Shown here: positions 34,327-41,868 of the stretch, one piece after another
Layout: each line of letters starts with the position of its first letter
How positions within the stretch are numbered: the stretch's first letter is position 1
Source of the DNA: Martinezella tropici
GTDB lineage: Bacteria > Pseudomonadota > Alphaproteobacteria > Rhizobiales > Rhizobiaceae
Assembly: GCA_000799755.1 (NCBI GenBank)
Contig: JUHI01000031.1
Span: 1 to 44,079, forward strand
Direction: 5' to 3'
Length of the DNA stretch: 44,079 nucleotides
The notes under the pieces: model-generated
Told to the model about the DNA's origin: nothing
Database searches by the model: none
What the model saw: the letters and a program-made list of their open reading frames with translations, nothing else
Position numbers and translations under genes: made by a program

Positions 34327-34356
34327 TTGACATCAAACCAAAGTAACTTAATCTAA
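34327..34356 (+). promoter_or_regulatory. CUT1 operon promoter with ROK-type operator
   Basis: -35 TTGACA (34327-34332), 17-base spacer ending CAAAGTAACTT, -10-like AATCTA (34350-34355). The core AAGTAACTT (34341-34349) and the flanks match the GH38 promoter. The operator overlaps the spacer and -10, a repressing position. Confidence 0.75.
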
Positions 34357-34432
34357 TTAATGCAGCATGGAAATGAGGAGAGGTCAACTGGCCGCCAGGC
34401 TGTATCCGTTCAAAATGGGGAGGAGACCCATC

Positions 34433-35731
34433 ATGAAGAGAGCGTTCGTCAGCGCGCTAGCGCTGAACACAATGTTGTTTTCAGTGCCTGCCGCATTTGC
34501 CCAAGAATTGGCGACAAAGGACAGGATCGGCCTTGCCGACGCGCCGAAAACACTCTCTGTCCGCCTTACGAACGACAGCCCCAACAATGCCGACCCGTTG
34601 ATTGCCCAGGGCTACCAAAAGCTCTTCGTCGACTTCATCAAGAAACATCCCGACTGGAAGCTGCAGATGCAGTTCATGTCTGCGGATATCGGCACCGAAC
34701 AGGCGAAAATGCTCGAACAGGCCAAGGCCGGCAATGCTCCGGATTGCGCCGCCGTCGACTCCTTCGTGCTCTCGCAGTTCATGGTCAACCATGTGCTTGC
34801 CGACTTCACCCCCTACTTCTCCAAGGATGAGGTCGCCGATCTCTTTCCCTTCATCCGCAACGGCATTACCGACAAGGACCAGACCATCCGCGCCTGGTGG
34901 TGGGACACCGACCTTCGCGTGCTCTACCGCAACAAGTCTATCATTGCCGATGCTCCACAGACCTGGGATGACCTGAAAAAGGCCGGCCTTGCTTCCGTCA
35001 AGGAAGGCATGGAGGGCATCCTCTTCAATGCCGGCCGTTACGAGGGCTCGACCTTCGACTGGCTTGCGAACTACTGGGCGCTTGGCGGTAAGCTGGTCGA
35101 CGATACCGGCAAGCCGGTCTTCGGCGAGGGCGAAAACAAGGAGAAATTCCTCAAGGCGCTCACCTACTACAAGGATCTTGTCGATTCTGGCGCCGCGCCC
35201 AAGCGTGTGACGACGATCGCCAATTATGACGACCTGAACGCGGCGGCCGCTGCCGGAACCACGGCCCTCTTCATCGGTGGCAACTGGCAGCTAGCCCAAT
35301 TGAAGGCAACGCTGGACGAGGATGAATTCGCCAACTGGACCTTCTCGCCGATCCCCGGCCCGACGGCCGATCAGCGTTCCACCGGCACCGGCGGCTGGAC
35401 AATCGCCTCGTTCGCCAAGGATAAGGACAAGGTCGAGATGTGCGCCAACCTTGCCCGCGACGTCTACATGGGACCGGGCAACGCGCTGCAGCAGCAATTG
35501 CCGACGCGCAAGTCGCTGTTCGACAAATATGCGGTCTTTGCGACGGAAGCCAACAAGACCTTCGCCGAGGCGCTCGCCAACGGCCAGGCACGTCCCGGCG
35601 CTCCGATCTATCCGGAAATATCCAACCAGATCCAGATCATGATGGGTGACGTCCTCTCCGGGACCAAGCAGCCGGAAGAGGCGCTGAACGCGGCATTCAA
35701 GGCAACGATGGAGGCCTACAAGCGTCTCTAA
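34433..35731 (+). CDS. Sugar ABC transporter extracellular binding protein, family 1 (CUT1)
   Basis: 432 residues from ATG 34433 after GGGGAGGAG. Signal peptide MKRAFVSALALNTMLFSVPAAFAQ. The mature protein has the maltose-binding-type architecture: AKAGNAPDCAAVDSFVLSQF, YRNKSIIADAPQTWDDLKKAG, GTTALFIGGNWQLAQLK, FSPIPGPTADQRSTGTGGWTIASFA and MGDVLSGTKQPEEALNAA. CUT1 systems usually carry oligosaccharides, glycosides or polyols. The tryptophan-rich RAWWWDTD region fits carbohydrate stacking. A hairpin follows the stop. Context with GH38 suggests an alpha-mannoside ligand, which is inference. Confidence 0.92.
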   Translation: MKRAFVSALALNTMLFSVPAAFAQELATKDRIGLADAPKTLSVRLTNDSPNNADPLIAQGYQKLFVDFIKKHPDWKLQMQFMSADIGTEQAKMLEQAKAGNAPDCAAVDSFVLSQFMVNHVLADFTPYFSKDEVADLFPFIRNGITDKDQTIRAWWWDTDLRVLYRNKSIIADAPQTWDDLKKAGLASVKEGMEGILFNAGRYEGSTFDWLANYWALGGKLVDDTGKPVFGEGENKEKFLKALTYYKDLVDSGAAPKRVTTIANYDDLNAAAAAGTTALFIGGNWQLAQLKATLDEDEFANWTFSPIPGPTADQRSTGTGGWTIASFAKDKDKVEMCANLARDVYMGPGNALQQQLPTRKSLFDKYAVFATEANKTFAEALANGQARPGAPIYPEISNQIQIMMGDVLSGTKQPEEALNAAFKATMEAYKRL

Positions 35732-35744
35732 CGATTGCGATCAC

Positions 35745-35769
35745 GGCAGCGCCCCTTGCGGGCGCCGCC
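35745..35769 (+). terminator. Intra-operon hairpin after binding-protein gene
   Basis: GGCAGCGCCC (35745-35754) pairs with GGGCGCCGCC (35760-35769), ten base pairs with one A-C mismatch and a five-base loop, between the binding-protein stop and the first permease start. Confidence 0.65.
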
Positions 35770-35798
35770 GGCAGTATCAACCCGGACAGAGAAGCCCA

Positions 35799-36728
35799 AT
35801 GACCCCTATCGCCATCGAGGCTGCCAGCCGGCCGCACAGTAGATCGTTCATGCGCCGTTTCGCCGGCGCACCGCTGCCCTGGATCATGCCCGTGATCATC
35901 GTCATCGGCATCTTCTATCTCTATCCGATGATCGACGTGTTCCGTCTGTCCTTCACCAATGCGACGCTGATCGGCGACAATCAGGATTATACGCTCGGCT
36001 CGATTGCCAACATGCTGAGTTCGCCGCAGCTTCCCGACATCCTGTGGGCGACCGTCGTCTTCGTCGGCGGCAGCGTCATCGGCCAGCAACTTCTCGGCCT
36101 TGCCGTCGCCGTCGTCGTCGTTCGCGGCGAAAAGCGCGGCCTCTTCGGCACGACGATCCTGAGAACCACGGCGCTCATCGCCTGGGTCGTGCCTGGGATT
36201 GCCGGCGGCATCATCTGGCAGATGCTGTTTTCGGAAGCGCCCTATGGCGCGCTGAACAGCATCCTGCGGCTCATGCACCTACCGACAGTCGCCTGGCTTT
36301 CCGATCCCGCGATCGCTCCCTGGTCTGCACTGATCTCGAACATCTGGCGCGGCACGGCCTTTTCGATGGTCGTCATGTATGCCGCGCTCAAGTCCATCGA
36401 CCCTTCGCTTTACGAAGCGGCTGAGGTCGATGGCGCAACGGGCCCACAACAATTCTTCTTCATCACCATTCCGCAGCTGCGCGCAGCCATGCTCGTCAAC
36501 ATGATCCTCATTACCATCATGACGCTCAATACGTTCGACGCGATCATCACCTTGACGGGCGGCGGGCCCGGGCGTGCGACGGAGGTCATATCGCTCTATG
36601 TCTTCAACATCGTCTTCCGCAATTACGACCTGTCCGGCGGAAGCGTGCTTTCCGTTCTGATGCTGATCATCAGTCTGGGCCTTGCCTGCGTCTACGCGGC
36701 CTTCCTGCCGAAGGAGGACGAACAATGA
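35799..36728 (+). CDS. Sugar ABC transporter permease, MalF type
   Basis: 309 residues, with GAGAAG before the ATG. About six membrane helices. The ATPase-contact loop of binding-protein-dependent permeases is seen as YEAAEVDGATGPQQFFFITIPQLR (EAA motif). GGGPGRATEVISLYVF is typical of the MalF/UgpA side of the CUT1 pair. It pairs with the next gene, whose ATG overlaps its stop (ATGA), so the two subunits are made together. Confidence 0.92.
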   Translation: MTPIAIEAASRPHSRSFMRRFAGAPLPWIMPVIIVIGIFYLYPMIDVFRLSFTNATLIGDNQDYTLGSIANMLSSPQLPDILWATVVFVGGSVIGQQLLGLAVAVVVVRGEKRGLFGTTILRTTALIAWVVPGIAGGIIWQMLFSEAPYGALNSILRLMHLPTVAWLSDPAIAPWSALISNIWRGTAFSMVVMYAALKSIDPSLYEAAEVDGATGPQQFFFITIPQLRAAMLVNMILITIMTLNTFDAIITLTGGGPGRATEVISLYVFNIVFRNYDLSGGSVLSVLMLIISLGLACVYAAFLPKEDEQ

Positions 36729-37567
36729 GCAGACGCACCGGCTCTCGCTTCGGCGATTTCCTGAGCTATCTCTTCATGCTGGCGATGTTCGTCTTTTTCG
36801 CCGGCCCGCTCACCTACCTCCTGTCGATGGCGCTGCGCGACAAGCGGGAGATCTATCGCGGCGCGGCGCGCTATATCCCGCACAATCCGACCATCGACAA
36901 TTTCATCACCGTGCTCAACAACAGCTATTTCCCGCTCTATCTCTGGAACGGCCTGAAGCTTGCGGCCTTGAGCGGCTTCGGCGTCCTGATCGTCGCCCTG
37001 CCCGCGGCCTATGCCTTCTCGCGCTTCCAGTTCCGGGGCAAGGGCCTGTCGATGATGGGACTTCTGCTGTTCCAGATGATCTCGCCGCTGGTCATCATGG
37101 TGCCGCTCTACCGCTACATGAACCGCCTCGGCCTGCTCGACACGCATTTCGCCGTGACGATGGTTTATATCGCTCTTGGCGTTCCGCTTGCGACATGGCT
37201 CTTGAAGAACACGGTCGACGGCATTCCGCGCAGCCTCGACGAGGCAGCGATGATCGACGGCTGCAATCGCTTTTCAGTTTTCTGGCGCATTGTTCTGCCG
37301 CTATCGGCACCGGGCATCGCCTCCGTCTTCATCATCACCGTAATTGCCGGCTGGTCACAATTCCTCGTGCCTTTTTTGCTGCTCACGCAAAACAATTTGA
37401 TGCCGATCGGCGTCGGGATCTTTAACTTCCGCGGGATGCAAACCGACTCGTCCATCCAGCTGCTTGCGGCCGCCTGCCTCATCTCCGTCGTCCCGGCGAT
37501 CGTGGCGTTCCTGTCGCTGCAGCGACTGATCCTTGGTTCCATGACCAGCGGCTCGGTAAAGGGATGA
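36725..37567 (+). CDS. Sugar ABC transporter permease, MalG type
   Basis: 280 residues, overlapping the previous gene by four bases. N-terminal membrane segment, AYAFSRFQFRGKG, MVPLYRYMNRLGLLDTHF and the EAA loop SLDEAAMIDGCNRFSVFWRIVLPLSAPG, all characteristic of MalG/UgpE subunits. It forms the heterodimeric channel with the MalF-type subunit; the matching ATPase is encoded at 39769 after two intervening genes. Confidence 0.92.
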   Translation: MSRRTGSRFGDFLSYLFMLAMFVFFAGPLTYLLSMALRDKREIYRGAARYIPHNPTIDNFITVLNNSYFPLYLWNGLKLAALSGFGVLIVALPAAYAFSRFQFRGKGLSMMGLLLFQMISPLVIMVPLYRYMNRLGLLDTHFAVTMVYIALGVPLATWLLKNTVDGIPRSLDEAAMIDGCNRFSVFWRIVLPLSAPGIASVFIITVIAGWSQFLVPFLLLTQNNLMPIGVGIFNFRGMQTDSSIQLLAAACLISVVPAIVAFLSLQRLILGSMTSGSVKG

Positions 37568-37609
37568 GGCCGAACTTGCACGTCCGTGGCTGATTAAGGG
37601 ATTTCGACG

Positions 37610-38848
37610 ATGAACCAAACAACCGGCGTCAAGCTGTCGCCCGACCTGACGGGAGCCAATGTCGAGGATGCGGGCGAGCACAACCGAGCCGTGGTTCTGC
37701 GCTGCATCCATCGGCAGGCGCCGATTTCGCGTGCCGAAATCGCCCGGCAGACGGGTTTCACCAAGCCGGCAATCGCGCGCATCGTCGACCGCCTGCTCGA
37801 CGAGGGCCTCATTATCGAGGCCCGCCGGCGCCACGGCCTGAGGGGGCAGCCGGCGATAGAGCTCGAGATCAACCCCGACGCCTTCTTTGCAGTCGGCATC
37901 AATATCGATCGCGATCATTTAACGATCCTCGCCGTCGATGCGGTCGGCAACGTGCGTGCCCGCGTCCACCACGAGAAGCGCTACATCCTGCCGAGCGAAT
38001 TCATGCAGTTGACCGCCGACGCAATATCGCACTTCCAGCGAAACCGGTTGATCGATGACGCCCATCTTGCCGGCATCGGTCTCGCCATGCCGGATTGGCT
38101 TGGCGAGATCGCCTTCATGGGCAAGCCCGACGATTATGGTGAATGGATGGACTTCGACGTACGGGCCGCATTGGAGGCCCTGACGCAGCACCCGGTCTTC
38201 ATCGAAAACGAAACCAACGCGGCGGCGCTGGCAGAGCTCGACTACGGGCTTGGCGCCGAAAGCCGCAGCTTCTTCTATATTTCGATCAATGCCTGCCCCG
38301 GCGGCGGGCTGGTTCTCGACGGCAACGGCCATCGCGGCGCCATGGGCCTCAGCGGCGAGATCGGCTGGCTGCCGATCGCCGATCCCCGGGACAAGGGAGG
38401 CCAGAAAGTCGAGCTGCTCGGTGAAATATTCTCGCTCTTCTTCCTCTACAGGTTTCTGGGCGAACACGGCATCGAGGCAAGCGTACCATCCGACCTCCTT
38501 ACGCTGGATGCCCGCGGCAAGAAGCTGGTCTCGCAATGGCTGAAGGGGATGAGCGCGCATCTCGCCGTCGCGGTCAAGCATATCGGCATGATCGTCGATC
38601 CCGACGCCATCATCCTCGGCGGCCGCATGCCCATCCGCATGATCGATGAGCTGCTGCGATACGTTCATGAACATCTCGACATGGAGGATACCGCGCTGCC
38701 ATCCATCCATCGTGCTTCGCTCGGCGAGGACGCCTGCGCGATCGGTGCCGCCGCCATGCCGATGGCGGCGGCCCTCATGCTCGCCTCGGCCGACGAGGTC
38801 CAACGCACGCGCTCGCCACTCAAATTCATGGATCGCCTGAACAACTGA
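37610..38848 (+). CDS. ROK-family transcriptional regulator (second)
   Basis: 412 residues. N-terminal winged helix: NRAVVLRCIHRQAPISRAEIARQTGFTKPAIARIVDRLLDEGLI. The ROK domain keeps ENETNAAALAELDYGLG and GEIGWLPI but lacks DxGxT and the zinc-binding CxCGxxGC, and GEIG is followed by Trp instead of the zinc His. It is therefore likely a sugar-responsive regulator with no kinase activity. Being inside the CUT1 operon (43 bases after the MalG-type gene) it is the stronger candidate for autoregulation through the site at 34339-34356, though the ROK protein at 31960 cannot be excluded. Confidence 0.88.
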   Translation: MNQTTGVKLSPDLTGANVEDAGEHNRAVVLRCIHRQAPISRAEIARQTGFTKPAIARIVDRLLDEGLIIEARRRHGLRGQPAIELEINPDAFFAVGINIDRDHLTILAVDAVGNVRARVHHEKRYILPSEFMQLTADAISHFQRNRLIDDAHLAGIGLAMPDWLGEIAFMGKPDDYGEWMDFDVRAALEALTQHPVFIENETNAAALAELDYGLGAESRSFFYISINACPGGGLVLDGNGHRGAMGLSGEIGWLPIADPRDKGGQKVELLGEIFSLFFLYRFLGEHGIEASVPSDLLTLDARGKKLVSQWLKGMSAHLAVAVKHIGMIVDPDAIILGGRMPIRMIDELLRYVHEHLDMEDTALPSIHRASLGEDACAIGAAAMPMAAALMLASADEVQRTRSPLKFMDRLNN

Positions 38849-38893
38849 ACATGAACAACTGAATTGGCGGCCACAGCCGCGGGGAGGATTTCG

Positions 38894-39748
38894 ATGAGGA
38901 TCGGTTTTTATACGTCGACGTTCAACGACAGGCCGTTCGAGGAGGTGGTGGACTTTGCTGCTGCCACTGGCTTCGATGCGATCGAAATCGACGTCCGCGG
39001 TCATATCAAGACACCGGACAAAGTACGGGCGGCCGTAGCCCTTGCCCGCGATCACGGCCTCTTCGTCTCCTCGATTGCCTTTTTCGGCAATCAGCTCGAT
39101 GCCGATCGTGGCAAGCGTAGTGAACTTCGAGCCGTCACCGAGGAGTTCGCTGAAGCAATCGGCGAAACCGGCGTACCGATCTTCGTGATCTTTCCCGGCC
39201 GCGACGACAGCGCGGATGAAGGGGCCAACCATGATGATTTCGCCGAGTTCGCCAACAGGCTGATCGCCAGGACGGCGGCGAGCGGGCTGATCTTCGCGAT
39301 CGAGAATTGGCCGGGGCCTAAGGACAATTTTATCGGCACCACACCGAAAAGCTGGCAGGAGCTCTTCAAACGGATACCCGACTGGCGCTTCGGCCTCGAA
39401 TTCGACCCTTCCCATCTCATCCGCATCGGCATCGATCCCTATGCCGCCATGGACGCGGTGAAGGACCGCATCGCCATCCTTCACGCCAAGGACACGGCAA
39501 TCGATACGGCCGTGCAGCAGGCCATCGGTTATCACGGCAAGGGATGGTGGCAATACAAGCTGCCGGGCCACGGCCTTCTCGATTGGCCGCGCTTCCTGCG
39601 CCAGGCGCGCGCCACTGGCTTTGACGGCACGCTGTCGATCGAGCATGAGGATGCCGCCTACGGCTGGCCGGGCAAGGATCTTACCCAACGGAAGGAAGGC
39701 GAGCGGATCGGTCTCGATTATCTTAGAAGCGTCTTGAGCGCACTTTAA
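38894..39748 (+). CDS. Sugar phosphate isomerase/epimerase-like TIM barrel (AP-endonuclease-2 fold)
   Basis: 284 residues from ATG 38894, directly after GGGGAGG. Fold marks: MRIGFYTSTFNDRPFEEVVDFAAATGFDAIEIDV at the N-terminus, and the four probable metal ligands Glu137 (FAIENWPGP), Asp171 (EFDPSHL), His197 (ILHAKD) and Glu240 (LSIEHED), as in xylose-isomerase-like epimerases and IolE/IolI-type proteins. It probably isomerises or epimerises the imported sugar or the product of the Gfo/Idh enzyme. It lies between the regulator and ATPase genes of the CUT1 operon. Confidence 0.88.
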   Translation: MRIGFYTSTFNDRPFEEVVDFAAATGFDAIEIDVRGHIKTPDKVRAAVALARDHGLFVSSIAFFGNQLDADRGKRSELRAVTEEFAEAIGETGVPIFVIFPGRDDSADEGANHDDFAEFANRLIARTAASGLIFAIENWPGPKDNFIGTTPKSWQELFKRIPDWRFGLEFDPSHLIRIGIDPYAAMDAVKDRIAILHAKDTAIDTAVQQAIGYHGKGWWQYKLPGHGLLDWPRFLRQARATGFDGTLSIEHEDAAYGWPGKDLTQRKEGERIGLDYLRSVLSAL

Positions 39749-39768
39749 CGGCAACCGGGAGGACGGAA

Positions 39769-40824
39769 ATGGCCCATGTTAGAGTGCATGACGCACGCAA
39801 GGATTATGGCGCGTTCAAAGCCATCAAAGGTGTGTCGGTCGATATTCGCGATGGCGAGTTCGTCGTGCTTGTCGGCCCGTCGGGCTGCGGGAAATCTACC
39901 CTGCTCAGAATGATTGCCGGGCTGGAGGGAATCACCTCGGGCGAGATCCAGATCGGCAAGCATATCGTCAACGATCTCGCGCCGAAGGATCGCGACATCG
40001 CGATGGTTTTCCAGAACTACGCTCTCTACCCGCATATGACGGTCGCGAAAAACATGGGCTTCTCGTTGCGGCTGAAGCGGATGCCGAAGGCAGAGATCGA
40101 TCAGCGGGTTGGCAATGCTGCCAAGATCCTCGGTCTTGAGAACCTTCTCGAGCGATATCCGAAGCAATTGTCGGGTGGCCAGAGGCAGCGCGTGGCAATG
40201 GGCCGCGCGATCGTGCGCGATCCTGCCGTCTTCCTCTTCGACGAGCCGCTGTCGAACCTCGATGCGAAGCTCCGCGTCCAGATGCGATCCGAAATCAAGG
40301 AAATGCACCAGCGGCTGAAGACCACCACCATCTATGTCACGCACGACCAGATCGAGGCGATGACGATGGCCGACAAGATCGTCGTCATGAAGGATGGCCT
40401 GATCGAACAGGCGGGCTCACCGCTCGATCTCTATGACCGCCCCGCCAATCTGTTCGTCGCCGGCTTCATCGGCTCTCCCGCCATGAATTTCATCGGGGGC
40501 ACCATGGCGAACGAAGGCTTCCGTACGATCGACGGAATCGTGCTGCCGAGCGGCCGCCATCCTCCTGCGGCGGTCACCTATGGCATCCGACCCGAGGACA
40601 TCAGGCTGGTCGCCGATGGCATCGAGGTGGAAACCATCGTCGTCGAGCCGACGGGATCGGAAACGATGGTCCTTGCACGGCTGGGCACGCAAACGATCAC
40701 CTGCGTCTTCCGCGAACGGATCAGGGCGGCACCCGGCGATGTCCTGCGCATCGCGCCGGTCAACGACGCGGTCCATCTGTTCGACGAAAGCGGACAGCGC
40801 ATTGGTGATGGAAACGCTCGATAG
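39769..40824 (+). CDS. Sugar ABC transporter ATPase, MalK/UgpC type
   Basis: 351 residues after CGGGAGGACGG. Walker A GPSGCGKST, Q-loop VFQNYALYPHMTV, signature LSGGQRQRVAMGRAI, Walker B VFLFDEPLSNLDAKLR, H-loop IYVTHDQIEAMTMADK. A C-terminal TOBE-type regulatory domain (about 240-345, YGIRPEDIRLV, EPTGSETMVLARLG) is present. It energises the MalF/MalG-type pair encoded upstream. As the last gene of the operon, about 4 kb from the binding-protein gene, it may also be shared with other CUT1 systems, as such ATPases often are. Confidence 0.93.
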   Translation: MAHVRVHDARKDYGAFKAIKGVSVDIRDGEFVVLVGPSGCGKSTLLRMIAGLEGITSGEIQIGKHIVNDLAPKDRDIAMVFQNYALYPHMTVAKNMGFSLRLKRMPKAEIDQRVGNAAKILGLENLLERYPKQLSGGQRQRVAMGRAIVRDPAVFLFDEPLSNLDAKLRVQMRSEIKEMHQRLKTTTIYVTHDQIEAMTMADKIVVMKDGLIEQAGSPLDLYDRPANLFVAGFIGSPAMNFIGGTMANEGFRTIDGIVLPSGRHPPAAVTYGIRPEDIRLVADGIEVETIVVEPTGSETMVLARLGTQTITCVFRERIRAAPGDVLRIAPVNDAVHLFDESGQRIGDGNAR

Positions 40825-40845
40825 CCGCATTGGCGGACGGCTTTT
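40823..40845 (+). terminator. Possible terminator of the CUT1 operon
   Basis: AGCCG (40823-40827) and CGGCT (40838-40842) followed by TTT. The stem is short and the call is weak. Confidence 0.3.
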
Positions 40846-40965
40846 CACAACGATGACAAGGCATCAAACGTATGGCCGGCGACGGTTGTCACGGACGAGT
40901 GGCGCACTACTTACGCGAACATATGTCGAGGTGACCAATATTTTTGAGACGGTCGGGGTGATTTT

Positions 40966-41742
40966 TTGAGATACTCGTTCCCAACACTTCTCGTCGCGAT
41001 CTGGTTTGGCTTTTCATCGACGCCGGGCTCTGCAAGCATGGCCCCTTCAAATCAGGCTGAAGCGGCGGCCTCATATCAAGCACTTGATGCGCTTGCGCGC
41101 CAAACCCGTGCGCAGGGTGATTTGCCGCGCTGGTCGATATCAGATCACGCCAAGGTCCTCGGACGTTTTTGGGACACGAAGGCGACACTGGGTAGCCCAC
41201 CCTATACATCGTCCGACATCCCAGCACTTCTGGCGATCGCCGATCGCGCCGGCGCGCTTTTGAAAACCTATCTGCTGTTTGCACCCCAGCCCGGAACCCT
41301 GCCCGATACCGCCGCCAATACGTCTAAATATCAGGACGAAGTCTCGCGGGCGGCCGCCTATCTGCTGAAGGCTCACGCAGCCGAGCTCGAGGCGATGTCC
41401 GACTTTGTAAGGACGCTTCCCGTTGCAGAAATGACCGCGCCGCGCCGGGCCGGATTGCAGCAGGCACGCCTTGGTATCAATGAGATGATGACGAGCGTGA
41501 CCTTGATGGTCCGCTCGCCGGGTCTAAATCCCGCTAACCGCGACATTCTGCTGAGCGCGCTTGCGGACAACGCCGCAGTCATGGCTGCCGCAACCCCTCG
41601 CGCCGATAGGGCGGCTCTGATCGCTCAAACCGAGGCAATTTTGCCGGCGCTAACCGGATCAGAACGCGAGAAGGCGCTCGCGTTCAAATCGACCTTCGAG
41701 CATGGCGAGTGCGGCGTGCTTTGTGCCCTCGAAGCAAATTAG
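40966..41742 (+). CDS. Secreted protein of unknown function
   Basis: 258 residues from TTG 40966, the only start in frame after a stop at 40945; the next Met (41038) would remove the signal peptide. Residues 1-24 (MRYSFPTLLVAIWFGFSSTPGSAS) form an export signal. The rest is mainly helical, rich in Ala, with charged heptad-like stretches (EVSRAAAYLLKAHAAELEAMSDFV), and ends GECGVLCALEAN with two cysteines (249 and 253). I do not recognise a characterised family. It follows the CUT1 operon after 141 bases and faces the RND pump gene, with a hairpin between them. Composition is typical of the neighbourhood. Confidence 0.7.
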   Translation: MRYSFPTLLVAIWFGFSSTPGSASMAPSNQAEAAASYQALDALARQTRAQGDLPRWSISDHAKVLGRFWDTKATLGSPPYTSSDIPALLAIADRAGALLKTYLLFAPQPGTLPDTAANTSKYQDEVSRAAAYLLKAHAAELEAMSDFVRTLPVAEMTAPRRAGLQQARLGINEMMTSVTLMVRSPGLNPANRDILLSALADNAAVMAAATPRADRAALIAQTEAILPALTGSEREKALAFKSTFEHGECGVLCALEAN

Positions 41743-41829
41743 CCGGCGAAATCGACTGAGCCGAGGGCCATGCCGGCCCTCCCCATTCCGGAGAAGAGCC
41801 GCTCCCATGACGTGTTCGTCGTGCTGCTC

Positions 41830-41853
41830 AGGCCCAGCTTTGTCGCTGGGCCT
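41830..41853. terminator. Hairpin between convergent genes
   Basis: AGGCCCAGC (41830-41838) and GCTGGGCCT (41845-41853), a perfect 9-bp stem with a six-base loop, in the gap between the secreted-protein stop and the RND pump stop. No T-run on either side; its position suggests a shared terminator. Confidence 0.6.
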
Positions 41854-41868
41854 CTGTGCATGCAACCC

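Noticed and set aside
37919..39754. Long minus-strand open frame opposite the second ROK and isomerase genes
   Set aside because: Shadow of genuine genes on the plus strand that have motifs and ribosome sites.
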